Shown piece by piece: positions 9,720-19,438 of a stretch of 64,000 nucleotides of DNA (its first letter is position 1; every line of letters begins with the position of its first letter). A program made the position numbers and the translations under genes. Location of the stretch: contig CAWBOY010000001.1 of assembly GCA_963790585.1 (NCBI GenBank), positions 62,001 to 126,000 of the forward strand, read 5' to 3'. The stretch is from CAWBOY01 sp963790585 (GTDB lineage Bacteria; Planctomycetota; Planctomycetia; Gemmatales; Gemmataceae). Under the pieces are notes generated by a model. That model ran no database searches. It had not been told where the DNA came from and was given only the letters and a program-made list of their open reading frames with translations.

Positions 9720-10817
9720 ATGGATGTTCCTGCCCTCCCCGGCTCATCCAACAGCACTCCGAGCAACTTCGTCATGGAACCTGCCGACAACGCGACCCCT
9801 TCCGAATTGCAACTCGTCAAAGACTTGGCCGCCGCTTACCGCGAGATGCGTGAGCAGATCGGCAAGGTGATCGTCGGACAAAGCGAAGTGGTCGAGCAAT
9901 TGCTCATGGCGATGTTCAGCCGCGGCCATTGCTTGTTGCGTGGCGTGCCGGGATTGGCGAAGACGTTGCTCGTCAGCACCGTCTCGCGGATTCTTCACCT
10001 ATCCTTCAAACGGGTGCAATTCACGCCTGACTTGATGCCGGCGGACATTACGGGGACCGATATTTTGCAGGACGATCCCGAAACGGGTCGGCGCAAATTT
10101 ATCTTCCTCAAAGGGCCGCTCTTCGCCAACATGATCTTGGCGGACGAAATCAATCGCACACCGCCCAAAACCCAGGCCGCCCTTTTGGAAGCGATGCAGG
10201 AGCATCACGTCACGGCGGGCAATCAGACATACCACTTGCCGGAACCGTTCTTTGTCCTGGCGACGCAGAACCCGATCGAGCAGGAAGGGACTTACCCCCT
10301 GCCGGAGGCTCAGCTGGATCGTTTCATGTTCCGCGTCGAGGTCGGCTATCCGACGCGCGAAGAGGAAATGGAAATCATGAAGCGAACCACCAGCAGCCAC
10401 AAACCTGAATTGAAGCCGTTTCTCGATGGGGCCCAGATTCTGAAGCTGCAGGAGATCGTCCGTCAGGTGGTCGTCGCCGATCACATTTTCGAGTATGTCG
10501 CCGATCTCGTGCGTTCGACCAGGCCGCGCGAGAAGGGTGCTCCCAAGTTCATCACCGAGATGGTCGACTATGGCGCGGGGCCGCGAGCGTGTCAGTATCT
10601 CATTTTGGGCGGCAAGGCGCGGGCGATCCTTCATGGCCGACTTCACGTCACCACGGAAGACATCCGGGCCGTCGCTCCGCCGGTGATGCGACACCGCATT
10701 GTCACCACGTTCAACGCCGATGCCGAGGGCGTCACGACGGATGACATTATCCAACGACTGTTGAAGGCGATTCCCTTACCGCAAGAAACCGCGGCCGCGA
10801 AGGTGCAACGGGCATGA
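9720..10817 (+). CDS. MoxR family AAA+ ATPase
   Basis: 365 residues. Walker A GVPGLAKT (about residue 75), Walker B ILADEINRTPPKTQAALLEA, sensor 1 FVLATQNPIEQEGTYPLPEA and the C-terminal lid are all present. MoxR ATPases act as chaperones that assemble or activate VWA-domain partners, and this one heads a cluster with DUF58, BatA-like and VWA genes. The start is uncertain: ATG at 9720 or at 9774; neither has a convincing Shine-Dalgarno sequence, and both precede the conserved core. Confidence 0.93.
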   Translation: MDVPALPGSSNSTPSNFVMEPADNATPSELQLVKDLAAAYREMREQIGKVIVGQSEVVEQLLMAMFSRGHCLLRGVPGLAKTLLVSTVSRILHLSFKRVQFTPDLMPADITGTDILQDDPETGRRKFIFLKGPLFANMILADEINRTPPKTQAALLEAMQEHHVTAGNQTYHLPEPFFVLATQNPIEQEGTYPLPEAQLDRFMFRVEVGYPTREEEMEIMKRTTSSHKPELKPFLDGAQILKLQEIVRQVVVADHIFEYVADLVRSTRPREKGAPKFITEMVDYGAGPRACQYLILGGKARAILHGRLHVTTEDIRAVAPPVMRHRIVTTFNADAEGVTTDDIIQRLLKAIPLPQETAAAKVQRA

Positions 10818-10864
10818 TCGCTTGAACGCCATAGGCGATCTCTATTCTCACTTGAGTCCTCGCA

Positions 10865-11764
10865 ATGCCTTCCGAACAGACCATCCGCTTCGATCCGGCC
10901 TCGCTCGCCAAGTACGGCCGGCTCGCTCTCATCGCCCGGAATCTCGTCGAGGGCTTTTTGACGGGCGTACACAAGAGCCCTTTCAAGGGTTTCAGTGTCG
11001 AATTCGCGGAGCATCGGCAGTATTATCCCGGCGATGAGATTCGCCATATCGATTGGCGGGCGTTTGGCAAAACCGATCGTTATTACATCAAGGAATACGA
11101 AGAAGAAACCAACCTCCGCGCTCATCTCCTCGTCGATGCCAGCGGCAGCATGGCCTACAAAGGCAAAAACGCCAGCAAGTTTGAGTATGCACGGTATCTG
11201 GCCGCGTCCTTGGCCTACTTGATGCTGCACCAGCGCGACGCCGTCGGCCTGGCGATTCATGACTCGAAGATCCGCAAGATCATTCCGCCCAAGGCGACGT
11301 CCAAGCATCTTCTCCATGTATTGCGGGCTCTCGAACAGACCGAACCGGGCGGCGAAACCGGCATGGCACCGCTCTGGGACCATCTCGCCGACCAATTTAG
11401 CCGGCGCTGCCTCGTCGTCATTCTGTCCGATTGCTTCGAGGAGCTGGCCCCGCTCGTGCGGGCCATGAGGCATTTCCAATATCGACGGCATGAGGTCTTG
11501 TTATTTCATATCGTCGCGCCTGAGGAAATTGAGTTTCCATTCAAGAAATGGACGCAGTTCCGCAATTTGGAACTGGCGGGCAATCGCGTGCTGGTCGATC
11601 CGCAGGCGCTGCGCAAGGAGTATCGCAAGAACTTTGATAACTTTTGCCAAGAACTGCGCGACGCAGCCGGTAGGGCGCTGGTTGATTATCATTTGTTGCG
11701 CACCGATGAACCGGTCGATCGGGCGCTTGGGTTGTATCTGACGCGGCGGCAGAGACGGCGCTGA
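10865..11764 (+). CDS. DUF58 domain protein
   Basis: 299 residues. The DUF58 signature YYPGDEIRHIDWRAFGKTD lies at about residues 55-75, followed by a VWA-like metal site (LLVDASGSMAY, about residue 90) and KGKNASKFEYARYLAASLAY. No membrane segment is seen, so it is probably cytosolic and membrane-associated through its partners. It follows the MoxR gene by 47 bases in the same direction; the MoxR-DUF58 pair is among the most conserved in bacteria and is thought to work as an ATPase with its VWA adaptor. Confidence 0.92.
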   Translation: MPSEQTIRFDPASLAKYGRLALIARNLVEGFLTGVHKSPFKGFSVEFAEHRQYYPGDEIRHIDWRAFGKTDRYYIKEYEEETNLRAHLLVDASGSMAYKGKNASKFEYARYLAASLAYLMLHQRDAVGLAIHDSKIRKIIPPKATSKHLLHVLRALEQTEPGGETGMAPLWDHLADQFSRRCLVVILSDCFEELAPLVRAMRHFQYRRHEVLLFHIVAPEEIEFPFKKWTQFRNLELAGNRVLVDPQALRKEYRKNFDNFCQELRDAAGRALVDYHLLRTDEPVDRALGLYLTRRQRRR

Positions 11765-11880
11765 TTTCGTCGGCAAGGAAACGAAATGGGGGGCTGTGCC
11801 AAGGGGGGTACCCATGCGGTTTTTTGGCGCGACGCCCTCGGGCGCGCTGCAACCCTAATGTAATCAAGAGGTTGTGAGCG

Positions 11881-11926
11881 CAGACCGTCGCGCCAACGGG
11901 TAGCGCTTTTTTGGCGCGACGGTCTG
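11881..11926. repeat. 16-bp perfect inverted repeat
   Basis: Arms 11881-11896 and 11911-11926 (CAGACCGTCGCGCCAA and its complement) enclose a 14-base loop. There is no following T run, so it is not an obvious terminator. A related single arm lies near 11820. Confidence 0.7.
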
Positions 11927-12026
11927 TCGTGACGCCTGGCTCGGAATGTTCCGCGTGCAACATAGGTAAGCTAAGAAGGCCTCGCGCCCCATAAGGGGAG
12001 AGGGAAACCCATAAGTGTTAGGAGCT

Positions 12027-12106
12027 GTGGCCGGGGTCGGTACTCCGACCCCGGTGCAGTCCGATCGGCTCCAAAGAACCGGGATCGGAGTACCGACCCC
12101 GGCCAC
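12027..12106. repeat. Nested palindrome, family A (copy 1)
   Basis: Arms 12027-12054 and 12079-12106 are complementary over 28 bases with one mismatch. Each arm is itself a palindrome around CCGGGGTCGG-TACT-CCGACCCCGG (10-bp arms). The same unit occurs at 18221-18300 and 48451-48538. Confidence 0.85.
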
Positions 12107-12196
12107 GGTCCAGCAACGCGGCAAGATGCCGCGTCTACCATATTGGCTCTTCGCTCACGCTTCAGGCTCGGTTCTTGGCCACGTTGAGAGGGCATC

Positions 12197-14584
12197 ATGA
12201 ATTTCGGCATCGCGGCGATGCTGTTCGGCTTATTCGCTGTGGGGATCCCTGTGATCATTCACCTGCTAAACCGTCGCCATTATGAAATGGTCGACTGGGG
12301 CGCGATGCAGTTTCTGAAAATCAGCGAGACGACACGCCGTAAGATTTTCATCGAAGAACTCCTCCTGATGTTGGTTCGCATGGGTATCCTTGCCGTGCTC
12401 GTCCTTGGCCTTGCCGCTCCCTCACTGACCGAATCGTTTCTGAGCTTCTGGCGTGGCTGGACGGGCAATGCCACCGCCGGCCTGACGACGACTCGGTCGC
12501 GCGCGAATTATGATTTCGTCCTGGTTCTCGATGGCTCAGCCAGTATGAGTTATCGCCCGATCGATGGCGGCGAAAGTTTGCAGGACCTCGCCAAGAAATG
12601 GGCCCTTGAACTTCTGGGAGATCTCATTCCCGGCGATCGCGTGTCGCTGTTGCTCGCGGGGCAACAGCTTATTGAATTGCAGGCCGAGCCGAGCCGCGAT
12701 CTCGATCAGATCCGGGATGCGATCAAGAAGTTACCGCCGCCGACTGGTGGTGTCGATTGGCCGGCGGCGGTTGAGCGAGCGGGTGCGATTCTGGAAGCGA
12801 ACAAATCGACGGAAGCCGCGATTATCCTGATCGGCGATGGCCAGCGCTATGGCTGGGCGCACCGCGAGGCGCTGGAACACTGGACGCTCTTGAGCGCCAA
12901 ACTGGGTGTCAAGAAGGGTGCGGCGCGGCCGCCGCTCTATTACGTCAATGTTGATCCCGACCGCGGCGCTAACGAGGAGCCGCCGAACTGGTCGCTCGGG
13001 CCGCTCGAAGTCAATCGGCCTGTCGTCCCCGTGGGACGCGAGGTCCGTTTCAAAGGCACGCTCGAGCTGCGCGGGCAGAAGGAGGAGTATCGCCCGCCCT
13101 ACCGGCTGACGCTCCAGGTGGACGACGATAAGCCGATCGATCTCAAGCCGCCGCAACAGGCCAAGCTCGACAAAGGCCGGCTACGGCTGCCCTTTGAGTT
13201 CAAACAGGCATTTGGCAAGCGCGGCTCGCATTTGGTTCATGTAACCCTGGAGGCCGATCCGCCCCCGGAAAAACGGCCGGCGGGATATGTGGTTCGTGAT
13301 CGAGTCTCTGGAGACAATCAGCGCGATTTCGCCATTGAGGTTCTCGACAGTCTCTCGGTGCTAATCGTCGATGGCGACCTGGAGGCGAACTCGGGAAAAG
13401 GGCGAAGCCATTTCCTGCGGCTTGCCCTGTCGCCGAAGACGGCGGGGGTGGTGTCTGCCATCAATTCGACCGTTATTTCCTTGCGCGAATTTACCGAACG
13501 CAAGCTCCTCGGGCTGGGCGGCGAAGGGAACAACGAAGCGGCCGACAAGACGGCGGACAAGCCGCGCGTGCTGATTCTATGCGACGTTGCCGAGCTAAGC
13601 GCCGAGCAAAACGAAGCGATCGATAAATTCCTGGCCGAAGGCGGCGGCGTGCTTGTGACCACCGGTGAGCGGGCCAATGCCGAGGCCTACAATCGCGATC
13701 TCTATCGTGAAGGGAAAGGTTGGCTGCCGACGCTGCTTCAGACGCCGACAGGCGATGAATCGGATCTCAACGTCGCGCCGCAGCCGGGATCGTCGGATCA
13801 TCCCGCGCTCGCATTGGTGTTACCAAAACCGGGGGCGGCCCGCACTGAGGCAGACTTGGCCGATGCTCGCTTCCCGCGCTGGTGGCAGGTGGCGACACCG
13901 TCACGGCAATCGGCGGCTCGTGGCATTGCATCGTTTGTGAAAGGCGACAAGGAACACCTTTGGCTCATTGAAAAGCCCTACCGAGCCGGGCGCGTGATTC
14001 AATCGACGGTGCCGCTCGATGCGTCGTGGAACACCAACCTAACAGACTTGCAATCGTTCGTCCCCTTGGCTCATGAGCTGGTCTATTACCTGGCCCGGGC
14101 GCGGTCCTCGGAGTTCAACCTCGCGCCCGGTCAACCGTTGCGCTATCGCATGGAGCCTGGCGTATCGACGACGGGATTTTCCCTACAACCGCCTTTCGGC
14201 GACAAGCGGCCGTTGGTTCCTGCCCCCGGCGATCCGGCCACGACCTATCCCGCGCAATTTTCGCCCCAGCCACGCGGGATGATGCTGCTCTACGAGAAGA
14301 CACGTGAGCCTGGCGTTTATCGGCTGAGCATTCCGGAGGGGAAGACGATCTTTTATGTCGTCCAACCGGACGATCAGGAGTCTAACCTCGCCCCTTGTTC
14401 CGCCGCGGAGCGCGAGCGCGTCGCGGCCTTGATAGACGTCCAATACGGAAACGACGCCAAGAAGATGATGACGATGCAGACGTCGATCGTGCGCATGGAG
14501 ATTTGGTGGTGGTTCATGATCGGGATGATCTTGCTGCTTTGCGGCGAGGTCTGGATGACGCGGCGGATGGTTAAGAATCGATAA
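12197..14584 (+). CDS. BatA-like membrane protein with VWA domain
   Basis: 795 residues. It opens with the BatA N-terminal module: hydrophobic segment 1-25, NRRHYEMVDWGAMQFL, then a second membrane segment at about 58-80 (LLLMLVRMGILAVLVLGLAA). A VWA domain follows (FVLVLDGSASMSYR, an intact DxSxS metal site near residue 113). The middle and C-terminal parts contain a class I amidotransferase-like fold (VLILCDVAELSAEQNEAIDK, GGGVLVTTGE). A last membrane helix lies near residue 775. It is expected to sit in the inner membrane as client of the MoxR ATPase. Confidence 0.88.
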   Translation: MNFGIAAMLFGLFAVGIPVIIHLLNRRHYEMVDWGAMQFLKISETTRRKIFIEELLLMLVRMGILAVLVLGLAAPSLTESFLSFWRGWTGNATAGLTTTRSRANYDFVLVLDGSASMSYRPIDGGESLQDLAKKWALELLGDLIPGDRVSLLLAGQQLIELQAEPSRDLDQIRDAIKKLPPPTGGVDWPAAVERAGAILEANKSTEAAIILIGDGQRYGWAHREALEHWTLLSAKLGVKKGAARPPLYYVNVDPDRGANEEPPNWSLGPLEVNRPVVPVGREVRFKGTLELRGQKEEYRPPYRLTLQVDDDKPIDLKPPQQAKLDKGRLRLPFEFKQAFGKRGSHLVHVTLEADPPPEKRPAGYVVRDRVSGDNQRDFAIEVLDSLSVLIVDGDLEANSGKGRSHFLRLALSPKTAGVVSAINSTVISLREFTERKLLGLGGEGNNEAADKTADKPRVLILCDVAELSAEQNEAIDKFLAEGGGVLVTTGERANAEAYNRDLYREGKGWLPTLLQTPTGDESDLNVAPQPGSSDHPALALVLPKPGAARTEADLADARFPRWWQVATPSRQSAARGIASFVKGDKEHLWLIEKPYRAGRVIQSTVPLDASWNTNLTDLQSFVPLAHELVYYLARARSSEFNLAPGQPLRYRMEPGVSTTGFSLQPPFGDKRPLVPAPGDPATTYPAQFSPQPRGMMLLYEKTREPGVYRLSIPEGKTIFYVVQPDDQESNLAPCSAAERERVAALIDVQYGNDAKKMMTMQTSIVRMEIWWWFMIGMILLLCGEVWMTRRMVKNR

Positions 14585-14684
14585 CATCCAATGTTTTCAA
14601 GAGCCGGGAGCGTAAGCGACCGGAGTGAATCTGAGCAAGTGTAATGCTCGCAAAAAAGTTCAGGCGGATGGTTAAGAATCGATA
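14562..14684. repeat. Half copy of repeat family B flanked by a 22-bp direct repeat
   Basis: One arm of family B (AGAGCCGGGAGCGTAAGCGA, from 14600) lies just behind the BatA-like gene. The last 22 bases of that gene, including its stop codon (14562-14583, GGCGGATGGTTAAGAATCGA then TA), are repeated exactly at 14663-14684, on the far side of the element. The arrangement looks like an insertion that duplicated its target, or a local slippage event. Confidence 0.75.
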
Positions 14685-14706
14685 GGCTGTTCGAATTGAG
14701 TGCCTT

Positions 14707-17360
14707 ATGTTCACCGTTACTCTACCTTTCCGCGACACGAGCATCCTCCTGGTGCCGCAGTTCGGCTGGCTTTCACCTTCGACGCAGTGGGTGTTGATCT
14801 CAGCGCTGTGTCTCGTACCCCTGTTTCTGGTCCTCTGGCTCTATCGCTATGAGATGAAGCTCGTCACGCCGCGAACGGCGGCGGGGCTGCTCGCGCTGCG
14901 TGTCACTGTACTCGTGTTGATGCTCTTTCTTGTATGTCTCCAACCTGTATGTGCTTATTCGCCGGCGCGGGAGCTTCGTGGCCGGGTGCTGATCGCGATC
15001 GATCGTTCCGACAGTATGGAGATTACCGATCCACAGCGGCCCGTTGCGGAAAAGCTGCGCCTGCGCGCGCGTTGAAACTCGGCGATGGCCTGTCGGACAC
15101 CTTGCTTGAATCTTGGGCCGAGGATCACGACAACCAGCGCGAGCCGCGCTGGATCGGCGACGACGAGGCGATAACCGACGCGACGCGACGTCGTACTTTG
15201 ACGAATGAACGACGCCAGGCGCAGACAAAAATCCTGTCGGAAGTGGATAAGTGGACGCGCTCGGCCACGATCCGCCGTCTGTTGGAAGAGGGCGGCATGG
15301 GCCTGCTCGCGCAACTATCGGCCCGGCATGATCTCGAACTCTTGGGCTTCGATCGCGAGGGCTGGGATGTGCCCCTGGATCAGGTGGGCACAATGTTTGA
15401 GGTTGCCAAAGAAGGCAAACCTCAGCGCGATAGTTCGCTATTCACCGATCTGAGTGTTCCGCTCGTGAAAGCATTAGAGAAATCAGGCCCAGGCAAGGGT
15501 CCGATCCTTGGCGTCGTCGTGTTCACGGATGGCCAACATAATCATGGAGATTCCCCAGCGACAGTCGCGCGGCAACTGGGAGAGCGCGGGCTGCCTATCT
15601 TTCCGGTCGCTATCGGTTCACGGCGACCGCCGGCCGCTGTGGCGGTCACCAGCGTCAAGGGACCGGCGACGGTCTTCAAGGATGCCGACGCCTCGGTCGA
15701 CGTCCGCTTCAAAATTACCGGCCTGCCTCGGCAACAGTTTGTCATCGAGATCCGCGATGGAGGCGATGCCAAGGATAAGCCGCCCCTGGACCAGCGCGTC
15801 ATCAAACATGATGGGACCGATCGAGACTACAAGGAAACATTCGCCGTGCGCATGGGAAACGTTGGGACCCAACCCATATCCGTCCTCATCAAGCCTGTCA
15901 AGCCGCTGCCGCCCGATAGCACGACGCGCCTCGATCAAGCGAAAGGAAGCACCGCCATCAACGTCGCGGATGACAAGGCTCGTGTGCTGCTGATCGACGA
16001 CGAAGCTGGGTACGAATATCACTACCTATCGACGGCTTTGAAACGCGACCGCTCGATGCGTCTGGAGTCGGTGGTCTTTGAGCAGCCGCGCTTGGATACG
16101 ACTCTGACTCAGGCACAACTGGAGGAACGCGGTAGCCCGCCGCAACAGTTGCCTGAAGGTACAGACACCTTGTCGCCTTTTGATTGCATCATACTGAGCG
16201 ACGTCGTCGCTGAGCATCTACCGCTATCCGATCGGCTGCGCCTGGAGAAATACGTCGCTGAGCGTGGCGGAACCCTTGTGATCCAGGCTGGCAAGCGGGG
16301 TATGCCGTTGTCGTATCCGGAGACTTTGCCTGGGGGCGAAACCGACCCCCTATGGAAACTAATGCCGATCGAGGCGCCGCAGAGCGTCTCCATACCAGCC
16401 GGGTTTTCGATCTCGATGACGACCCAAGGAGAGGAGACGAAATTCCTCGAATTGGCTACCGATCCGACAGAGAGCAAGAAGCGCTGGGCCGGGTTGCAAA
16501 AGCACTATTGGGGAGTCATTGGCAGGGCCAAACCGGGCGCGGTCACGCTGGCTTATGTTGCCGACCCCGCCGATGGAGCGGCTCCCACCGCCGAGAAACA
16601 AAAACAGCGCGGCCTGTTTGTTCGACAGAACTATGGCTTTGGGCGTGTCCTTTATTTGGGCATCGACAGCACCTGGCGGTGGCGCTTCAAAAAAGGCGAT
16701 GAATATCATCATAGTTTCTGGGGCCAAACAATTCGCTGGGCCGCGTCTGACAAGCCATTGGTAGCGGGCAACGAGTTCGTGCGTTATGGCACACCGCAGC
16801 CGCTCTTCCGGTCCGACGAGCCGGCTCAGGTTATGGTGCGCGTTGCCGAGGAAGCGGGCGCCTTGAAGCCAAATCTACCGGCGGGCGCACGGCTTCTCAA
16901 AGTGGAGGGGGACAAAGAAGAGGCCGTGTCTTTGGTCGAGTTGAACGCTCGGCCCGGTCAGCCTCGTCTCTTGGAGGGATCGCTTACAAATCTTCCACCG
17001 GGAAAGTATGCCATCGAACTGGTCATACCCGATCTGGCGGACAAGCTGCCGGGAGCCGGTCTGCCCGAGGGAGCGGAAAAACCACAGCGACCGATGTTTA
17101 CGGTGCTGCCACCCGAAAGCCGGGAGATGATCGACCTCGAAACGCGCTGGTCGCTGCTGCAAGACCTGGCCGCCGCAAGCGATGGCCGCGTGTTCGCGCC
17201 TGAGACTGTCAACGAGGTGGTCGATGTTCTGAAGCAGCGTACGGCGACGACGGTCGATCGGCACGAACAACGGTTGTGGGAGTGGTGGCCGATATTGCTC
17301 GTTGTCGTTTCGTTGTTGACAGGGGAATGGGTCGTTCGTAAGTGGACGGGACTTCCGTAG
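14707..17360 (+). CDS. VWA and GATase-like membrane protein (apparent frameshift near 15065)
   Basis: Reading starts at ATG 14707: membrane segments near residues 30-50 and 60-80, then the VWA site RVLIAIDRSDSMEITD (DxSxS). The frame stops at 15075, but the coding sense continues one frame over as RALKLGDGLSDTLLESW to 17360. Here CTGCGCCTGCGCGCG probably stands for CTGCGCCTGGCGCGCG (LRLARALKL), one G missing. The second part holds the rest of the VWA domain (VVVFTDGQHNHGD), then an amidotransferase-like domain (VLLIDDEAGYEYHYLSTAL; GGTLVIQAGKRG) and a C-terminal membrane helix. About 885 residues when joined. Last member of the MoxR cluster. Confidence 0.82.
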
Positions 17361-17384
17361 GGCGAGGTTTTTTGGAGACATACT

Positions 17385-18194
17385 ATGAAATATGCCTATT
17401 TCACGAAGTCTCTGAAAGAGTTGGACATCAAGGGCCTCATCGCGTTCTGCAAGGAGGCGGGGCTTGATGGATTTGATCTAGCCGTGCGCCCCGGGTATCA
17501 GGTCACGCCTGACAACGTCGCGGTCAAGCTGCCGGAAGCGGCGAAACAGTTTCACGACGCCGGTCTGACGATTGCCCTGGTTACGATGCCGACCAGTCCG
17601 CCGCGAGCGGACTTGAACGCGACACAATCGGTCTTCGAGACATGCGGCGCGCTCGGAATTTCGTCAATTAAGATCGGCTATATTCCATATCTAAACAACC
17701 GCGGATTCGACGAGCAGTTGAAAGACGCCCGAGCGGTGCTGGCCGGCTTCGCCAAGCTTGCTGAGAAGACCAAGGTAAAGGCGTGCTATCACACCCATTC
17801 CGGCAACAACCTTGGCTCGAACGGCGCGGCCCTCCGGCTTTTATTGCAGGACTGCGATCCACACTATGTTGGAGCCTTCGTCGATACCGGCCATACCGCG
17901 ATCGGAGGCGGACCGATTCGGCTTGAGCTTGCGATGGTAAGGCCGTGGCTTTCTCTCCTGGCGATCAAAGATATCGTGTGGGAGAAGAAGAAGACCGATT
18001 GGAGCTTCCGCGTCGCGCCGGCGGGGGAAGGGATCGTGCGTTGGCAGGACGTCGCGGCGGGGCTAAAGGAAAGTAAGTTCAACGGCACGATCGTCGTTCA
18101 TGGGGAATACGAGACCAAAGACATTGAGGAACGGCGGAAGCTGGCCAAGAGCGAACTCGAATTTCTCAAGAAGCTGTTTGGGTGGGAGAAATGA
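17385..18194 (+). CDS. Sugar phosphate isomerase/epimerase family protein (AP endonuclease 2-like TIM barrel)
   Basis: 269 residues, starting MKYAYFTKSLKELDIKGL with TGGAG 8 bases upstream. The xylose-isomerase-like TIM barrel shows its metal-binding positions: ACYHTHSGNNLGS, VGAFVDTGHTAIGGG, LLAIKDIVWEKK and VVHGEY. These proteins isomerise or epimerise sugars or inositols; the substrate is not evident. It is placed 24 bases behind the VWA gene in the same direction, but a functional link to that cluster is doubtful. Confidence 0.85.
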   Translation: MKYAYFTKSLKELDIKGLIAFCKEAGLDGFDLAVRPGYQVTPDNVAVKLPEAAKQFHDAGLTIALVTMPTSPPRADLNATQSVFETCGALGISSIKIGYIPYLNNRGFDEQLKDARAVLAGFAKLAEKTKVKACYHTHSGNNLGSNGAALRLLLQDCDPHYVGAFVDTGHTAIGGGPIRLELAMVRPWLSLLAIKDIVWEKKKTDWSFRVAPAGEGIVRWQDVAAGLKESKFNGTIVVHGEYETKDIEERRKLAKSELEFLKKLFGWEK

Positions 18195-18220
18195 CGTCAT
18201 TAATGCACAAGTTGCCAGCC

Positions 18221-18300
18221 ATGGCCGGGGTCGATACTTCAACCCCGGTTTGGCTCTAGCGGCTTCAGAGGACCGGGGTCGGAGTACCGACCCCGGCCAC
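18221..18300. repeat. Nested palindrome, family A (copy 2)
   Basis: Arms 18221-18248 and 18273-18300 pair over about 28 bases with a few mismatches on the left arm. It lies between convergent genes, 26 bases after the stop of the isomerase gene, and may serve as a two-way transcription stop. Confidence 0.8.
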
Positions 18301-18337
18301 GACTCAAATTAAGTGGAATTCGAGTCAGACACATGAC

Positions 18338-19240
18338 TCATGGTGCGGTTAGGACGGCCCCGGTGTTCGGACGCGTGAAAGACCAGAAGTACTGCAATGT
18401 GGCGCAGTCGCTGAAGGCTGTGTTGGAAGTCGTGTAAAGGAATGGGTATTGGCGAACGGAACCATCGGCCCAAAGCGTTGGGGTACCGGACGTATGAGGC
18501 CCACCCATGTGGTTCTCGTCGACGCCCTCGTTATCGGGGAAATAGCCCTTCTGAGCATTCGCTCCGCCAGCATAGCCGTCGCTCCAACGCATGTGGTCGA
18601 AGCCGCCGCCGGTCACATAAAGTGAAAGAGTAATGGCATAGCCCGGATCTTGGCTGCTGCCGCCGTAATAGTGCGACGGAGCCATGAGCTTATGCACCAG
18701 GAGAAGCGTTTGGGACGTGCCGGCGTTATTGGTGACGGTGCTCAAATTCGTGTTACGCGAGTTGAGAATGGTGCGATCGGCGCCGTACGAGCCATTGATG
18801 CTCGTGATGGGATACTCGGAAACACCGCCGTTGAAGGCACCGCAGTAGTCAGTTTTGGCGCCTGCCAAGGTCGTGCGGCGCGTCGGGCACAGGTAAGTCT
18901 TAACTGGTGCGGCTAACGCGGTGTTGACGGTTCCATTGGCGGCGACCATTTGGTTATAGATGTTTCCGCCTTCAATATAGGGCAGGATCGCTACGAAGAT
19001 GCTCGGCGAGGTGCCCGTATCTTCGTAGGGAAACGACTGGTTGACATCGTGAAACGACTGCATGGCAATGCCAAGTTGTTTCATGTTGTTGGAGCATTGC
19101 GACTGGGACGCCGACTCGCGGACCTTCTGAATGGCCGGCAGCAACAGACCAATGAGCACCGCAATGATGGCGATGACGACCAGCAGCTCGATCAGGGTAA
19201 AGCCCCGCCTTTCGATGCGCAAACGCTGAACTCTTGACAT
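18338..19240 (-). CDS. DUF1559 prepilin-like secreted protein
   Basis: 300 residues. The N-terminus carries a type IV pilin-like signal: basic MSRVQRLRIERR, then GFTLIELLVVIAIIAVLIGL with the Glu at +5, cleaved by a prepilin peptidase. Next comes the DUF1559 core (QCSNNMKQLGIAMQSFHDVN) and the C-terminal GGPHTSGTPTLWADGSVRQY, typical of the family. DUF1559 proteins occur in dozens to hundreds of copies per planctomycete genome; their role is unknown, perhaps in the cell envelope. GGAG precedes the ATG at 19240; the longer frame from 19294 begins with GTG and lacks support. It is divergent from cinA. Confidence 0.92.
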   Translation of the reverse strand: MSRVQRLRIERRGFTLIELLVVIAIIAVLIGLLLPAIQKVRESASQSQCSNNMKQLGIAMQSFHDVNQSFPYEDTGTSPSIFVAILPYIEGGNIYNQMVAANGTVNTALAAPVKTYLCPTRRTTLAGAKTDYCGAFNGGVSEYPITSINGSYGADRTILNSRNTNLSTVTNNAGTSQTLLLVHKLMAPSHYYGGSSQDPGYAITLSLYVTGGGFDHMRWSDGYAGGANAQKGYFPDNEGVDENHMGGPHTSGTPTLWADGSVRQYPFLYTTSNTAFSDCATLQYFWSFTRPNTGAVLTAP

Positions 19241-19438
19241 AAAATCCTCCCGGGAGAGATGAGAACGGAATAGGACTACGCGGACATTCGCCACGCGCGC
19301 GAATGCGGCGTTTAGACGATACTACTTCGCCAGTAGTGTCGAGTCAATTCAGCGGAAGAAAAATTGTGAGAATAAGGCATCGTGAAAGAATCCGTAAAAT
19401 CGTTACGGTCCCTTGATTCGGCGTCAGGAATGAGAACC

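Larger units (their letters stand above)
11765..12196. other. 432-base intergenic region holding two palindromes
   Basis: No credible gene is seen between the DUF58 and BatA-like genes. It contains the 16-bp inverted repeat at 11881-11926 and the nested palindrome at 12027-12106, and the motif TTTTTTGGCGCGACG occurs twice (about 11820 and 11907). If the cluster is one transcript, these would form strong hairpins inside it. Confidence 0.6.

Noticed and set aside
15041..15080. Programmed -1 frameshift in the VWA gene
   Set aside because: No heptamer of the X-XXY-YYZ kind lies at the break; one missing G restores the expected LRLARALKL sequence.
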